Shown piece after piece: positions 47,606 through 55,523 of a DNA stretch of 64,000 nucleotides. Position 1 is the first letter of the stretch, and every line of letters begins with the position of its first letter. A program made the position numbers and the translations under genes. Location of the stretch: assembly GCF_001905095.1 (NCBI RefSeq), contig NZ_LWLS01000061.1, positions 1 through 64,000 on the forward strand, written 5' to 3'. The stretch comes from Micromonospora sp. CB01531 (GTDB lineage Bacteria > Actinomycetota > Actinomycetes > Mycobacteriales > Micromonosporaceae). The notes under the pieces are model-generated. The model was not told the DNA's origin and searched no databases. It saw only the letters and a list, made by a program, of their open reading frames with translations.

Positions 47606-48001
47606 GTGTCCCAGGGGAACAGCTGTGTGTCCGTGACCGCCCAGCAGGCACGGGCCTGCACCGTCCGGGAGGCGCTGGATCGGGTCGGCGGCAAGTGGAG
47701 CATCGGCATCCTGATCGCCGCGTCACAGGGGCCGATCCGGTTCACCGAGCTGGAGCGGCAGGTCGAGGGCATCAGCCGGCGGATGCTCACGCTGACCCTG
47801 CGCAACCTGGAGCGGGACGGCCTGCTGCACCGGCACGTCTTTCCGACCGTCCCGCCGAAGGTGGAGTACACCGCCACCCCGATGGCCCTGGAGCTCTACG
47901 AATCACTGGTCGCGTTGACCGCGTGGGCGGAGCGGCACCGGACCGCGATCACGGCGGCCCGGGCGGCGTACGACCACGAGCACGGTGTTCCGGTCGGCTG
48001 A
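47606..48001 (+). CDS. HxlR-family transcriptional regulator
   Basis: The 131-residue winged-helix protein has the family order CTVREALDRVGGKWSIGIL, then RFTELERQVEGISRRMLTLTLRNLERDGLLHR and VEYTATPMALEL. The cysteine before the first helix is at the position that senses electrophiles or disulfide stress in HxlR/YodB relatives, and a second cysteine lies nearer the start. It probably governs the divergent DHA2 exporter. GGAAGGAGG precedes the GTG start. Confidence 0.9.
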   Translation: MSQGNSCVSVTAQQARACTVREALDRVGGKWSIGILIAASQGPIRFTELERQVEGISRRMLTLTLRNLERDGLLHRHVFPTVPPKVEYTATPMALELYESLVALTAWAERHRTAITAARAAYDHEHGVPVG

Positions 48002-48028
48002 GGCTGTGGCGAAGACCACGCAATCCGT

Positions 48029-48063
48029 CTGACCGATCGGTCAGGTGCTGACCGATCGGTCAG
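48029..48063. promoter_or_regulatory. Doubled TetR operator palindrome
   Basis: CTGACCGATCGGTCAG occurs twice as an identical perfect 16-base palindrome (48029-48044 and 48048-48063), 19 bases centre to centre. It ends 14 bases before the TetR start. The TGACCGATCGGTCA form is typical of TetR-family sites, and the doubled layout fits cooperative binding of two dimers over the promoter of tetR-MMPL. Confidence 0.85.
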
Positions 48064-48077
48064 GCATCCTGGAGGAC

Positions 48078-48623
48078 ATGGCACGGGCGCTACCGGAAAC
48101 TCACGACGAGATCCTCGCCGCGGCGGCGCGCCGCTTCGCCGTCACCGGCTACAAGGGCACCTCGCTGCAGGACATCGCCCGCGAGGTGGGCTGCTCCAAG
48201 GCCACCGTGCTCTACCACTTCGCCAACAAGGAAGCCTTGCTCAGCGAGCTGATGGCACCCGCCATCGCGGTGCTGGAGGCGCTCGACGCCCGGATCGCCG
48301 CACACACCGGCGCGGACGCCCAGCGGGTCGCCGGCGAGGGCTTCGTCGACCTCGCGGTCCGCTTCCGGCGGGAGATCGCGCTGCTCCGCGGCGAGTTCCC
48401 CGACCTGCTCCAGCAGCCCGCCTTCGCGCACGTCCAACAGATCTCCGAACGACTGATCGGCGCGTTCGCCGGCCGGTCCGACCGCCCGTCCGCGCGGATC
48501 GCCGCGCTGGTCGTGCTCGCCGGGATCGCGGAGACGTGCGCCGAGTTCATCGCCATCCCCGACGAGGAGCTGCGGCCCGCGCTGCTGGCCGTCGTCCGGC
48601 GGGCCCTCGAGCCCGCCACCTGA
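48078..48623 (+). CDS. TetR-family repressor
   Basis: The roughly 181-residue protein has an N-terminal Tet[52 protein letters not shown], followed by an all-helical ligand domain. I start it at ATG 48078; a GTG at 48045 would put the second operator inside the gene. GGAGG is only two bases before the ATG, so initiation may be near-leaderless. It should repress itself and the downstream MMPL transporter, 34 bases away. Confidence 0.93.
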   Translation: MARALPETHDEILAAAARRFAVTGYKGTSLQDIAREVGCSKATVLYHFANKEALLSELMAPAIAVLEALDARIAAHTGADAQRVAGEGFVDLAVRFRREIALLRGEFPDLLQQPAFAHVQQISERLIGAFAGRSDRPSARIAALVVLAGIAETCAEFIAIPDEELRPALLAVVRRALEPAT

Positions 48624-48657
48624 TCCCAGTTCACGACCCCGAGGACAAGGAAACCTC

Positions 48658-50832
48658 ATGGCGACCCTGCTCTACCGGCTCGGCCGGGCATCCTTGCGCC
48701 GCCGGCGACTCGTCGCCGTCGTCTGGCTCGTCGTACTCGTCGGCCTCGGTGCCGCCGCGCTGACCCTCAAGGGCTCGACGGCGAGCAACTTCAGCATGCC
48801 GGGCACCGAGTCGCAGCGCGCGATCGACCTGCTCGCCGAGCGGTTCCCGGCAGCCAGCGGGGCCACCGGCACCATCGCTGTCAAGGCACCCCAGGCCGGC
48901 CAACTCGGCACGCCCAACGGGCAGGCCGTGGTCAAGCAGGTCACCGAGGAGGCGGCCGCCCTGCCCGGCGTGGTCGGCGCGGTCGACCCGTACCAGGTGC
49001 AGGCGCTGAGCCCGGACGGCCGGTACGCACTGATCCAGGTGCAGTTCAAGGGCCGGGCGGACGAGGTGACTGACACCCAGCGCACCGCGTACGAGCAGGT
49101 CGGCGCGCAGGCCGAGGCGCAAGGGTGGCAGATCGCCCCGGGCGGCGAGGTGCTCAACGCCGAGCCGGAGGTCGGCTCGACCGAGGCACTCGGTGTGCTG
49201 GTCGCGGCAATCGTCCTGATCGTCACCTTCGGCTCGCTGGTGGCGGCCGGCATGACCATGCTGAACGCGCTGATCGGCGTCGGCGTCGGCATGGCCGGCC
49301 TGTACGCGCTCAGCGGCGCGGTCGAGCTGACCAGCACCGCGCCGATCCTGGCGCTGATGCTCGGCCTCGCGGTCGGCATCGACTACTCGCTGTTCATCAC
49401 CTCCCGACACCGGCAGAACCTGCTCGACGGGCTCTCCCCCGAGGAGGCGGTCGGCCGGGCCGTCGGCACCGCCGGCTCCGCCGTGGTCTTCGCTGGCGCC
49501 ACCGTCGTCATCGCGCTCGCCGGCCTGGCGGTGGTGAACATCCCGTTCCTCACCGTGATGGGTCTGGCCGCCGCCGGCACGGTCACGGTGGCCGTCCTGG
49601 TCGCGATCACCCTGGCCCCGGCGCTGCTCGGCTTCGCCGGCCGCAAGGTGCTGCCGCGCAAGCTGCGCAACCGCGAGGCGGTCGCCGCACGTGCCGGCGA
49701 GAACCGCTCGGGCTTCGGGTTCCGCTGGGCGCGCTGGGTGACGAAGCTGCGGATCCCGGTCATCCTGGTCGGCCTGATCGGCCTCGGCCTGCTCGCGCTC
49801 CCCGCCCAGCACATGCGCCTGTCCCTGCCGGACGCCGCCACCGCGGCCGAGGGCACCCCGGCCCGGGTCAACAACGACCTGATCCAGGAAGGCTTCGGCC
49901 CCGGCTTCACCGGGCGCCTCGCGGTGGTCGTCACCGGCGACTCGCCGCAGGCCACCCAGGCCGCCGTGCCGCAGGTCACCGCGCTGGTCCAGAAGACGCG
50001 CGGGGTCCTGGCCGTGGCCCCGCCGCAGCTCGACCCGACCGGCCGGACCGCGCTGCTCGGCGTCATCCCGAAGACCGGCCCGACCGACGAGGCCACCGAG
50101 ACCCTGGTGCACGACATCCGCGACCAGGTCAGCGGCATCCGGAACGCGGACGTGCTACTGACCGGCGCGACCGCGATCGGCATCGACGTGTCCGAGAAGC
50201 TCTCCGCCGCGCTCCCGGTCTATCTGCTGCTGGTCGTCGGGCTGTCGGTGCTGCTGCTGATGCTGGTGTTCCGCTCGGTCCTGGTGCCGGTGAAAGCGGC
50301 GCTCGGCTTCCTGCTCACCGTGGCGGCCACCTTCGGCATCACGGTCGCGGTGTTCCAGCAGGGCCACCTGGCCGGCCTGCTCGGGCTGGACACCCCCGGT
50401 CCACTGGTCAGCTTCCTGCCGATCCTGCTCATCGGCATCCTGTTCGGCCTGGCCATGGACTACGAGGTCTTCCTGGTCTCCCGGATGCGAGAGGACTTCG
50501 TGCACGGAGACAGCGCCCGGCAGGCGACCATCAACGGGATGGGCCACGGCGCGCGGGTGGTCACCGCCGCCGCGCTGATCATGATCTCGGTGTTCGGCGG
50601 CTTCGTCTTCCTCGACGACCCGGTGATCAAGTCGATGGGCTTCGCGCTCGCGATCGGAGTCGCGATCGACGCGTTCGTGGTCCGGATGGCCGTCGTCCCG
50701 GCGGTGATGTCGCTGCTCGACACCGCCGCCTGGTGGATCCCCCGCTGGCTGGACCGGATCCTGCCGAACGTGGACGTCGAGGGCGAGGGCCTGCGCGCCC
50801 ACCTCGCCGAGCGCGAGCCCGCCGGCGTGTGA
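48658..50832 (+). CDS. MMPL-family RND transporter
   Basis: The 724-residue protein has twelve predicted membrane helices in two repeats, each with a large extracytoplasmic loop. MLGLAVGIDYSLFITSRHRQNL and LFGLAMDYEVFLVSRMREDFVHG are the paired MMPL signature segments with conserved Asp-Tyr. Relatives export lipids, siderophores or drugs. It follows the TetR gene closely, with AAGGAA before the ATG, and ends at a perfect terminator. Substrate is unknown; regulation by TetR suggests toxin-induced export. Confidence 0.92.
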   Translation: MATLLYRLGRASLRRRRLVAVVWLVVLVGLGAAALTLKGSTASNFSMPGTESQRAIDLLAERFPAASGATGTIAVKAPQAGQLGTPNGQAVVKQVTEEAAALPGVVGAVDPYQVQALSPDGRYALIQVQFKGRADEVTDTQRTAYEQVGAQAEAQGWQIAPGGEVLNAEPEVGSTEALGVLVAAIVLIVTFGSLVAAGMTMLNALIGVGVGMAGLYALSGAVELTSTAPILALMLGLAVGIDYSLFITSRHRQNLLDGLSPEEAVGRAVGTAGSAVVFAGATVVIALAGLAVVNIPFLTVMGLAAAGTVTVAVLVAITLAPALLGFAGRKVLPRKLRNREAVAARAGENRSGFGFRWARWVTKLRIPVILVGLIGLGLLALPAQHMRLSLPDAATAAEGTPARVNNDLIQEGFGPGFTGRLAVVVTGDSPQATQAAVPQVTALVQKTRGVLAVAPPQLDPTGRTALLGVIPKTGPTDEATETLVHDIRDQVSGIRNADVLLTGATAIGIDVSEKLSAALPVYLLLVVGLSVLLLMLVFRSVLVPVKAALGFLLTVAATFGITVAVFQQGHLAGLLGLDTPGPLVSFLPILLIGILFGLAMDYEVFLVSRMREDFVHGDSARQATINGMGHGARVVTAAALIMISVFGGFVFLDDPVIKSMGFALAIGVAIDAFVVRMAVVPAVMSLLDTAAWWIPRWLDRILPNVDVEGEGLRAHLAEREPAGV

Positions 50833-50839
50833 GGAACGG

Positions 50840-50872
50840 GCCCCTGGTTGTCGCCCCGCGACAACCAGGGGC
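50840..50872. terminator. Bidirectional terminator hairpin
   Basis: GCCCCTGGTTGTCG pairs perfectly with CGACAACCAGGGGC over 14 bases around a five-base loop, between the convergent MMPL and erythromycin-esterase-like genes. Confidence 0.8.
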
Positions 50873-50894
50873 TCCTCCTACTGCCGCCGGCCGC

Positions 50895-52151
50895 TCAGAC
50901 CCCGGCCGGGTAGGTCTCCATCTCGCCCGGCGCGCTCAGCGCCGGCAGCGGGTGCAGAGCGGTGGCCTCGTCGCACCAGATGAACGCGTCGTAGCGCTCG
51001 CCGAGCCGGGTGGGCACGTAGTTGCCCCAGGACTCGAAGCTCGGGTCGTAGACCACCCCGATGGCCCGGTGGTCGGCCGTCCCGGTCACCCACTCCGGCT
51101 CGTCGGGGCCGCCGAAGACCAGCACCGCCCGCTCCGGCATCAGCTCGTGCAGCCGCCGCTCCACCGAGCCCTCCCGGGCCGGCGGCACCACCATCGCCTC
51201 CGCCGGGGAACCCCAGCGCGGCGCGGCGATCACGGTGCCCCGGTAGCTGCCGAAGCCGACCAGCGTCACCGCGTCACCGCCGTGCCGCTCGCGGGCGAGC
51301 TGGCCGATGTTGACCATCCCGTCCGTCGCCATGTCGGTGGCCCGGGCGTCGCCGATGTGGGTGTTGTGCGCCCAGACGATGCCCCGGGAGTCCGGGCCGT
51401 AGTGGTCGAGCAGCCGGTCGAGGGTGTCGGCCATGTGGATGTCGCGGACGTTCCACGACTCCGGGCCGCCGCCGACCATCGCCCGGTAGTAACGCTCCGC
51501 GCCGGCCACCACCTCCGCGTTCTGCCAGGCCGAGAAGCGGTCCGCGCCGTCCGCGGCGGCGTGTTCCCGGGTACGCGCCAGCAGCCGGACGACCTCCTCC
51601 TCGCAGCGGGCGGAGACGAACCGGCTGGCCGTGCCGTACTCCTCGACCCGCTTGCCGTACGGCTCGAAGCAGCGGTACGCCTCCTGCGCCGCCTCCAGCG
51701 AGGCCGGTTCCTCCTCGCCCAGGTAGTCGAAGATCGCCTGCATCGACTCCCACAGGCTGTAGACGTCCAGCCCGTGGAAGCCGGCCCGGTCCCCCTCGGC
51801 GCGCTCCAGGTTCCAGGCCCGCAGCCAGCGGCAGAAGCGGGCCACCTCGGCATTGGCCCACATCCAGGTGGGCCAGCGTTCGAAGCGCTCCAGCGCGGTC
51901 TGCGGATCGGCCAGCCCGCCCGGGGCGGCCACCACCGAGCGGTGCACCCGGTCGCAGTCGGGCCAGTCCCCCTCCACCGCGACGAAGTCGAAGCCCTGCT
52001 CGGCGATGAGCCGCCGGGTCAGTTGCTCACGCAGCCGGTAGTAGTCGTAGCTGCCGTGCGTCGCCTCCCCGATCATGACGATCCGGGCGTCCCGGACGCT
52101 GTCCAACAGCGGGTCGAAGTCGCTCGGCGCGCCGAGTCGCTGTACCAGCAT
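50895..52151 (-). CDS. Erythromycin esterase family protein
   Basis: The 418-residue protein has the Ere family motifs IGEATHGSYDYYRLR (catalytic-region Glu and His), FVAVEGDWPDCDRV and IVWAHNTHIGDARATDM. Characterised Ere enzymes hydrolyse the lactone ring of 14-membered macrolides, but many homologues of this family in soil bacteria have other or unknown substrates, so macrolide activity is inferred. No signal peptide is visible. It lies 267 bases from an Erm-type gene, with a DUF2795 gene between. Confidence 0.87.
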   Translation of the reverse strand: MLVQRLGAPSDFDPLLDSVRDARIVMIGEATHGSYDYYRLREQLTRRLIAEQGFDFVAVEGDWPDCDRVHRSVVAAPGGLADPQTALERFERWPTWMWANAEVARFCRWLRAWNLERAEGDRAGFHGLDVYSLWESMQAIFDYLGEEEPASLEAAQEAYRCFEPYGKRVEEYGTASRFVSARCEEEVVRLLARTREHAAADGADRFSAWQNAEVVAGAERYYRAMVGGGPESWNVRDIHMADTLDRLLDHYGPDSRGIVWAHNTHIGDARATDMATDGMVNIGQLARERHGGDAVTLVGFGSYRGTVIAAPRWGSPAEAMVVPPAREGSVERRLHELMPERAVLVFGGPDEPEWVTGTADHRAIGVVYDPSFESWGNYVPTRLGERYDAFIWCDEATALHPLPALSAPGEMETYPAGV

Positions 52152-52220
52152 GTCCGCGGCTACCCGGGGACCCGGCCGGGCAAACCGGCATGCCTCCCGG
52201 TGGAGCGGGTAGCCGCGGAC

Positions 52221-52412
52221 ATGACGGTGACCGGGGTGCAGTTGCAGGAGTTCCTGGCCGGGCTCGACTACCCGGTTTCCCGGGAGGACCTGATCCGCTG
52301 GTGCCAGGAGAACGGTGCCAGCACCGAGACGTTGCAGCTGATCAAGGCCCTGCCGGCGGAGGAGTTCGACTCCCCCGCCGAGCTGGCCGACGCGCTGAAG
52401 ACGCTCACCTGA
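52221..52412 (+). CDS. DUF2795 small protein
   Basis: The 63-residue protein reads MTVTGVQLQEFLAGLDYPVS and continues with a second helical half containing LIRWCQENGAS and AELADALKTL. This matches the short DUF2795 family of actinobacteria, helical and about 60 residues long. It stands alone between the divergent esterase gene (70-base gap) and the convergent erm gene (six-base gap). No function is established for the family. The ribosome binding site is weak. Confidence 0.82.
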   Translation: MTVTGVQLQEFLAGLDYPVSREDLIRWCQENGASTETLQLIKALPAEEFDSPAELADALKTLT

Positions 52413-52418
52413 GCCGGG

Positions 52419-53204
52419 TCAGACCCGCAGCAGCCGGAACAGGGTGAGCCACTGCTCCGGCCAGACCGCCCCGACCAGGGTCTCGGGCGGCAGCCGGAGG
52501 GCACGCAGCGCGGCGTCCACCCGGGCCCGGGGGTGGTGCCGGCGCAGCGAGGCGGCCAGCGAGCCGCCCACCCCGCCGAAACCGACCTCCACCAGCCGCC
52601 GATAGGCCGGCAGTTCGGCGGGGGACAGCAGCGGCTCCGGTCGCCGCTCAATCCGCAGGATGCCGGCGTCGACCCGCGGCACCGGGCGGAACGCCGTCCG
52701 GGGCACCGTGCCGACCGCCCGCCAGGCGTACTCGGGCCAGGTCAGGATGGTCAGCCGGGTCCACCGGCCGCCGTGGCCGGTGCGCCGGCGGGCGTACTCC
52801 CGCTGGGTGAGCAGGGTGGCCGCGCGGAGCCGGTCGGCGGCCAGGCACCAGCGGACCACCGCGGCGGTCAGCGACCACGGGATGTTGCCGACCAGGTCGA
52901 AAGGCTCGGCGGGCGGCGCGGCGGCGAGGAAGTCGGCCCGGCGCAGCGTCACTCCGGGCAGGCCGGCGCAGGCCGCCGCCAGATCCGCGGCGGCCACCGG
53001 GTCGATCTCGTACGCGACCAGCCGCCCGCACCGGACGGCCAGCGGAACGGTCAGCCGGCCCCGGCCGGCGCCCACCTCGACGAGGAGGACGTCCGGGTCG
53101 GGCCGGGCCGCCCGGACGATCCGCGCGACGGCGGCCGGGTCGGCGAGGAAGTTCTGGGAGAGCACGCGACGGGACCGGTCGCGTTCGGTGGGTCGGGGCG
53201 CCAT
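52419..53204 (-). CDS. erm: Erm-type 23S rRNA adenine N6-methyltransferase
   Basis: The roughly 261-residue protein matches the Erm/KsgA group. Its N-terminus RDRSRRVLSQNFLADPAAVARIV is the Erm type; SAM motif I is VEVGAGRGRLT, acidic motif AYEIDP, catalytic motif IV GNIPWSLT (Trp where Tyr or Phe is usual) and the C-terminal FRPVPRVDAGILRIERR. Erm enzymes dimethylate A2058 and block macrolides, lincosamides and streptogramin B. KsgA is less likely given the N-terminus and motif IV. The start is ATG 53204. A long structured leader lies upstream. Confidence 0.85.
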   Translation of the reverse strand: MAPRPTERDRSRRVLSQNFLADPAAVARIVRAARPDPDVLLVEVGAGRGRLTVPLAVRCGRLVAYEIDPVAAADLAAACAGLPGVTLRRADFLAAAPPAEPFDLVGNIPWSLTAAVVRWCLAADRLRAATLLTQREYARRRTGHGGRWTRLTILTWPEYAWRAVGTVPRTAFRPVPRVDAGILRIERRPEPLLSPAELPAYRRLVEVGFGGVGGSLAASLRRHHPRARVDAALRALRLPPETLVGAVWPEQWLTLFRLLRV

Positions 53205-53222
53205 GGCGTCGTCGTCCTGTCT

Positions 53223-53238
53223 GTCGCCGGTCGGCGAC
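53223..53238 (-). promoter_or_regulatory. Hairpin next to the erm ribosome binding region
   Basis: GTCGCCG-GT-CGGCGAC is a perfect seven-base-stem palindrome, 18 bases before the erm ATG and next to AGGAC, the only ribosome-binding-like bases. It could affect initiation. Confidence 0.4.
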
Positions 53239-53389
53239 GGGACGGACAGGCAGCCGGCGATCGGGCCTGTCCGAGCGGATGGGGACTCGGACGGCCCACG
53301 GCACGGGCGGTACGCGGTCAGCACCCACCTCCCGACCGGCGGGGCGCCGGGCACGGCGCGGGGCGGGTCGGTACGGCGGGGTGGGGCAT

Positions 53390-53419
53390 CGCCGGGCGGC
53401 CCTCGAAGGGTCGCCGGCG
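53390..53419 (-). terminator. Attenuator-like hairpin after the leader frame
   Basis: CGCCGG and CCGGCG form an outer stem, with CCCTTCGAGGG (minus strand) an inner stem-loop. It starts five bases after the stop codon of the 38-codon frame and lies 186 bases before erm. Confidence 0.4.
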
Positions 53420-53424
53420 AGCGG

Positions 53425-53541
53425 TCAGCAGCGGATCGCGTTCCAGCCGGCCGGGGCCGGACGCCGGATCCGCGGGCGGGCCACCAGCATCGGGGCCCAC
53501 GCGGCCGGCGTGCCGGCCACGTCGATCAGGGCGTGCGCCAT
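53425..53541 (-). CDS. Possible 38-residue leader peptide upstream of erm
   Basis: The frame reads MAHALIDVAGTPAAWAPMLV, then ARPRIRRPAPAGWNAIRC and a stop. Third positions are almost all G or C, as in real genes here. RPR and RIR are Arg-X-Arg motifs, the type at which macrolide-bound ribosomes stall on known erm leaders such as ErmDL. No good ribosome binding site is seen, and arginine is common in this genome, so the frame may be chance. Confidence 0.35.
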   Translation of the reverse strand: MAHALIDVAGTPAAWAPMLVARPRIRRPAPAGWNAIRC

Positions 53542-53613
53542 GCGGGCGAGGGTAGCCAGGGCGAGGGCGCCCGTCGACCGATTTCGCCCCGGCGGCCGGG
53601 ACGGTAGCGGCGG

Positions 53614-54519
53614 TCAGGCGGGCAGGTCGACGGTGCGCCCCTCGGTGCGGGCCCGCTCGGCGGCCGCCAGCACCGCCACCACCTCGCGGCCGAACCGGAC
53701 GTCACAGCGGTGGTCCCGGGTGCCCGCGTCGACCTCCTCCAGCAACTGGTCGATCGCCGTGCCGTACGCCTGCAGCGCGCTCCCGTCGCCGGGCGGGACG
53801 GTCTCGGTGCCGTTCTCGCCGAAGAAGACGAAATCCCGGGTCACCGCCTCGGCCGGCGCCTCCAGGGTGAGCGAGAGCGAGCTGGTGGCGCCGCCGTCGT
53901 GGGTGAGCAGCAGGTGCACCAGGCCGCTCGGGCCGTCCATCGCGGCGACCCGGGTGACCCGGCCGAGCACCGGCAGGATCAGCGACAACGCGTGCGGTCC
54001 GATGTCCCACAGCGCGCCCCGGTCCCGCCGCCACTGCGAGTTCCCGTACGGGTTCCCCGGCTGGTAGATGGACGCGAACATGGTGGCCCGGGCGTGCTGC
54101 CAGCCGCCGGCCGCCGCGGTGGCGGCGAGGAAGCCGGTGACGTTCGGGTGGAACCGCTGGGTGAAGAAGACCACCGAGGCCACTCCGGACGCCTGCGCGG
54201 CGGCGACCACCCGGTCGGCCTCCGCGAGGCTCAGCGCCAGCGGCTTGTCCAGCAGCAGGTGCCGCCCGGCGGTGGCGGCCCGGACGGCGATCTCGGCCTG
54301 GATGTCCGGCGGCAGCGCGACCGCGATCGCGTCGCAGGCGGCGAGCAGCGCGTCCACGTCGTCGAAGGCCGGTACGCCGTGCCGATCGGCCAGCGCCGCG
54401 ACCTTCGCCGGGTCCCGGCCCCAGACCCCGGCCAGGTCGGCCCGCGGGTGCGCGTCGATGGCCGCGGCGTGCGTCTCCGCCGCCCAGTGACCGGTGCCGA
54501 ACAAGCCGAACCGCACCAC
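53614..54519 (-). CDS. Gfo/Idh/MocA-family oxidoreductase
   Basis: The roughly 301-residue NAD(P)-dependent enzyme has the Rossmann start VVRFGLFGTGHWAAETHAAAI and the family motif DKPLALSLAEADRVV with the catalytic lysine. The second part shows WRRDRGALWDIGPHALSLILP, with the conserved Asp and His. Substrate is likely a sugar or inositol-like polyol but cannot be read. The start is GTG 54519, since AGGGGGA lies just upstream. It precedes erm on the same strand across 409 bases. Confidence 0.9.
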   Translation of the reverse strand: MVRFGLFGTGHWAAETHAAAIDAHPRADLAGVWGRDPAKVAALADRHGVPAFDDVDALLAACDAIAVALPPDIQAEIAVRAATAGRHLLLDKPLALSLAEADRVVAAAQASGVASVVFFTQRFHPNVTGFLAATAAAGGWQHARATMFASIYQPGNPYGNSQWRRDRGALWDIGPHALSLILPVLGRVTRVAAMDGPSGLVHLLLTHDGGATSSLSLTLEAPAEAVTRDFVFFGENGTETVPPGDGSALQAYGTAIDQLLEEVDAGTRDHRCDVRFGREVVAVLAAAERARTEGRTVDLPA

Positions 54520-54690
54520 GGATCCCCCTACCCTCGTCGTCCGCCACGGCTTACGCCCGTGGCCGTGATCCACGCTAGTCGTCCGGCGGAGTCGGCGGGC
54601 CCGCGACCGGATGGGAGAGCCAGGCGACGGTGGTTACTACGAGGCTTAGTAGTCTGTGCCGGTGACTCGGACTGCGCCGGGAGGGCGCCG

Positions 54691-55086
54691 ATGACCAGCG
54701 CCGCTGCGGCCGGCTCGCCGGTGGACGGGATCCTCGCGACGGCCGCGATCGTGCTGTCGCTCGTTGTCGCGGCCTGGGCGCTGGTGGCCGCGCTGCGCCA
54801 CCGGGCGCCGGACCGGCTCCAGTTCGTCGGCCTGGCCGTGCTGGAGGTGGCGCTGCTCGCGCTCGCCGTGCTGGCGCTGGTGGCGCTCGGCGAAGGCGTA
54901 CGGCCGGGCGAGCCGGGCGCCTTCTTCGGCTACCTGGTGACGCTGGTCTGCCTGCCGCCGCTGGCCTGGGTACTGGCCCGGATGGAGCCGACCCGCTGGG
55001 GCTCGGCGATCGTCTGCGCGGTCTGTCTGGTCACCCCGGTGGTCGTGGTCCGGTTGCAGCAGACCTGGGAGGTCATCGGTGGCTGA
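54691..55086 (+). CDS. Small integral membrane protein
   Basis: The 131-residue protein has four hydrophobic segments (about 17-36, 48-66, 78-95 and 105-123) and short charged loops. I do not recognise the family. GGGAGG lies before the ATG. The stop overlaps the start of the next membrane protein gene by eight bases, so the two are coupled and probably act together. Upstream, ACTAC and GTAGT flank a short spacer in the divergent promoter region near 54636-54652. Confidence 0.75.
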   Translation: MTSAAAAGSPVDGILATAAIVLSLVVAAWALVAALRHRAPDRLQFVGLAVLEVALLALAVLALVALGEGVRPGEPGAFFGYLVTLVCLPPLAWVLARMEPTRWGSAIVCAVCLVTPVVVVRLQQTWEVIGG

Positions 55087-55501
55087 GACCCAGGTGCCCG
55101 AGCGCACCACCAACCGGGGGCCGGGGCGGCTGCTGATCGCCGTCTACATCCTCTTCGCCATCGCCGCGACCTCGCGGGCGGGCCTGCAGATCGCCACCAA
55201 ATTCGACCAGGCGCCGGTGGCGTACCTGCTCTCCGCAGTGGCCGCGCTGATCTACATCGTGGCCGCGGTCGGGCTGGCCCGGGCCGGGCACGCCGGCCGC
55301 CGGGTCGCGCTGGCCTGCTGCTCGGTGGAGCTGGTCGGGGTGGTCGCGGTCGGCATCCTCAGCCTGGCCGACCGGGCACTCTTCCCGGACGAGACGGTCT
55401 GGTCGGGGTTCGGCAGCGGCTACGGCTACATCCCGCTGGTCCTGCCGATCCTCGGCCTGTACTGGCTCTGGCGCACCCGCCCCGACGCGTCCCGCCCCTG
55501 A
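55079..55501 (+). CDS. Small integral membrane protein
   Basis: The 140-residue protein has four predicted membrane helices (about 17-36, 45-68, 77-98 and 116-131). The family looks like conserved hypothetical membrane proteins of actinomycetes, and no motif points to a function. It starts with GTG inside the 3' end of the previous gene. Its last bases form the left arm of the following terminator. Confidence 0.75.
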   Translation: MAETQVPERTTNRGPGRLLIAVYILFAIAATSRAGLQIATKFDQAPVAYLLSAVAALIYIVAAVGLARAGHAGRRVALACCSVELVGVVAVGILSLADRALFPDETVWSGFGSGYGYIPLVLPILGLYWLWRTRPDASRP

Positions 55502-55518
55502 TCGGGCGGGACGCGTCG
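55483..55518. terminator. Bidirectional terminator overlapping a stop codon
   Basis: CGACGCGTCCCGCCC pairs perfectly with GGGCGGGACGCGTCG over 15 bases around a six-base loop. The stop codon of the membrane protein gene is in the loop, and the SDR gene ends five bases after the right arm. Confidence 0.8.
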
Positions 55519-55523
55519 GAGGG

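Larger units (their letters stand above)
53205..53613 (-). other. erm leader region without a standard gene
   Basis: These 409 bases between the Gfo/Idh/MocA oxidoreductase stop and the erm start hold, in transcription order, a 38-codon open frame (53541-53425), a hairpin five bases after its stop (53419-53390), about 150 further bases and a second hairpin (53238-53223) beside the erm ribosome binding region. No -10/-35 pair is clear. Confidence 0.5.

Noticed and set aside
49125..52220. Long upstream extension of the DUF2795 gene
   Set aside because: It is an out-of-frame shadow of the MMPL gene and antisense of the esterase; only the last 63 codons match a family and begin with ATG.
52419..53204. 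KsgA (16S rRNA dimethyltransferase) instead of Erm
   Set aside because: The N-terminus RRVLSQNFL, tryptophan in motif IV and resistance-gene neighbours fit Erm better; a reciprocal search would decide.
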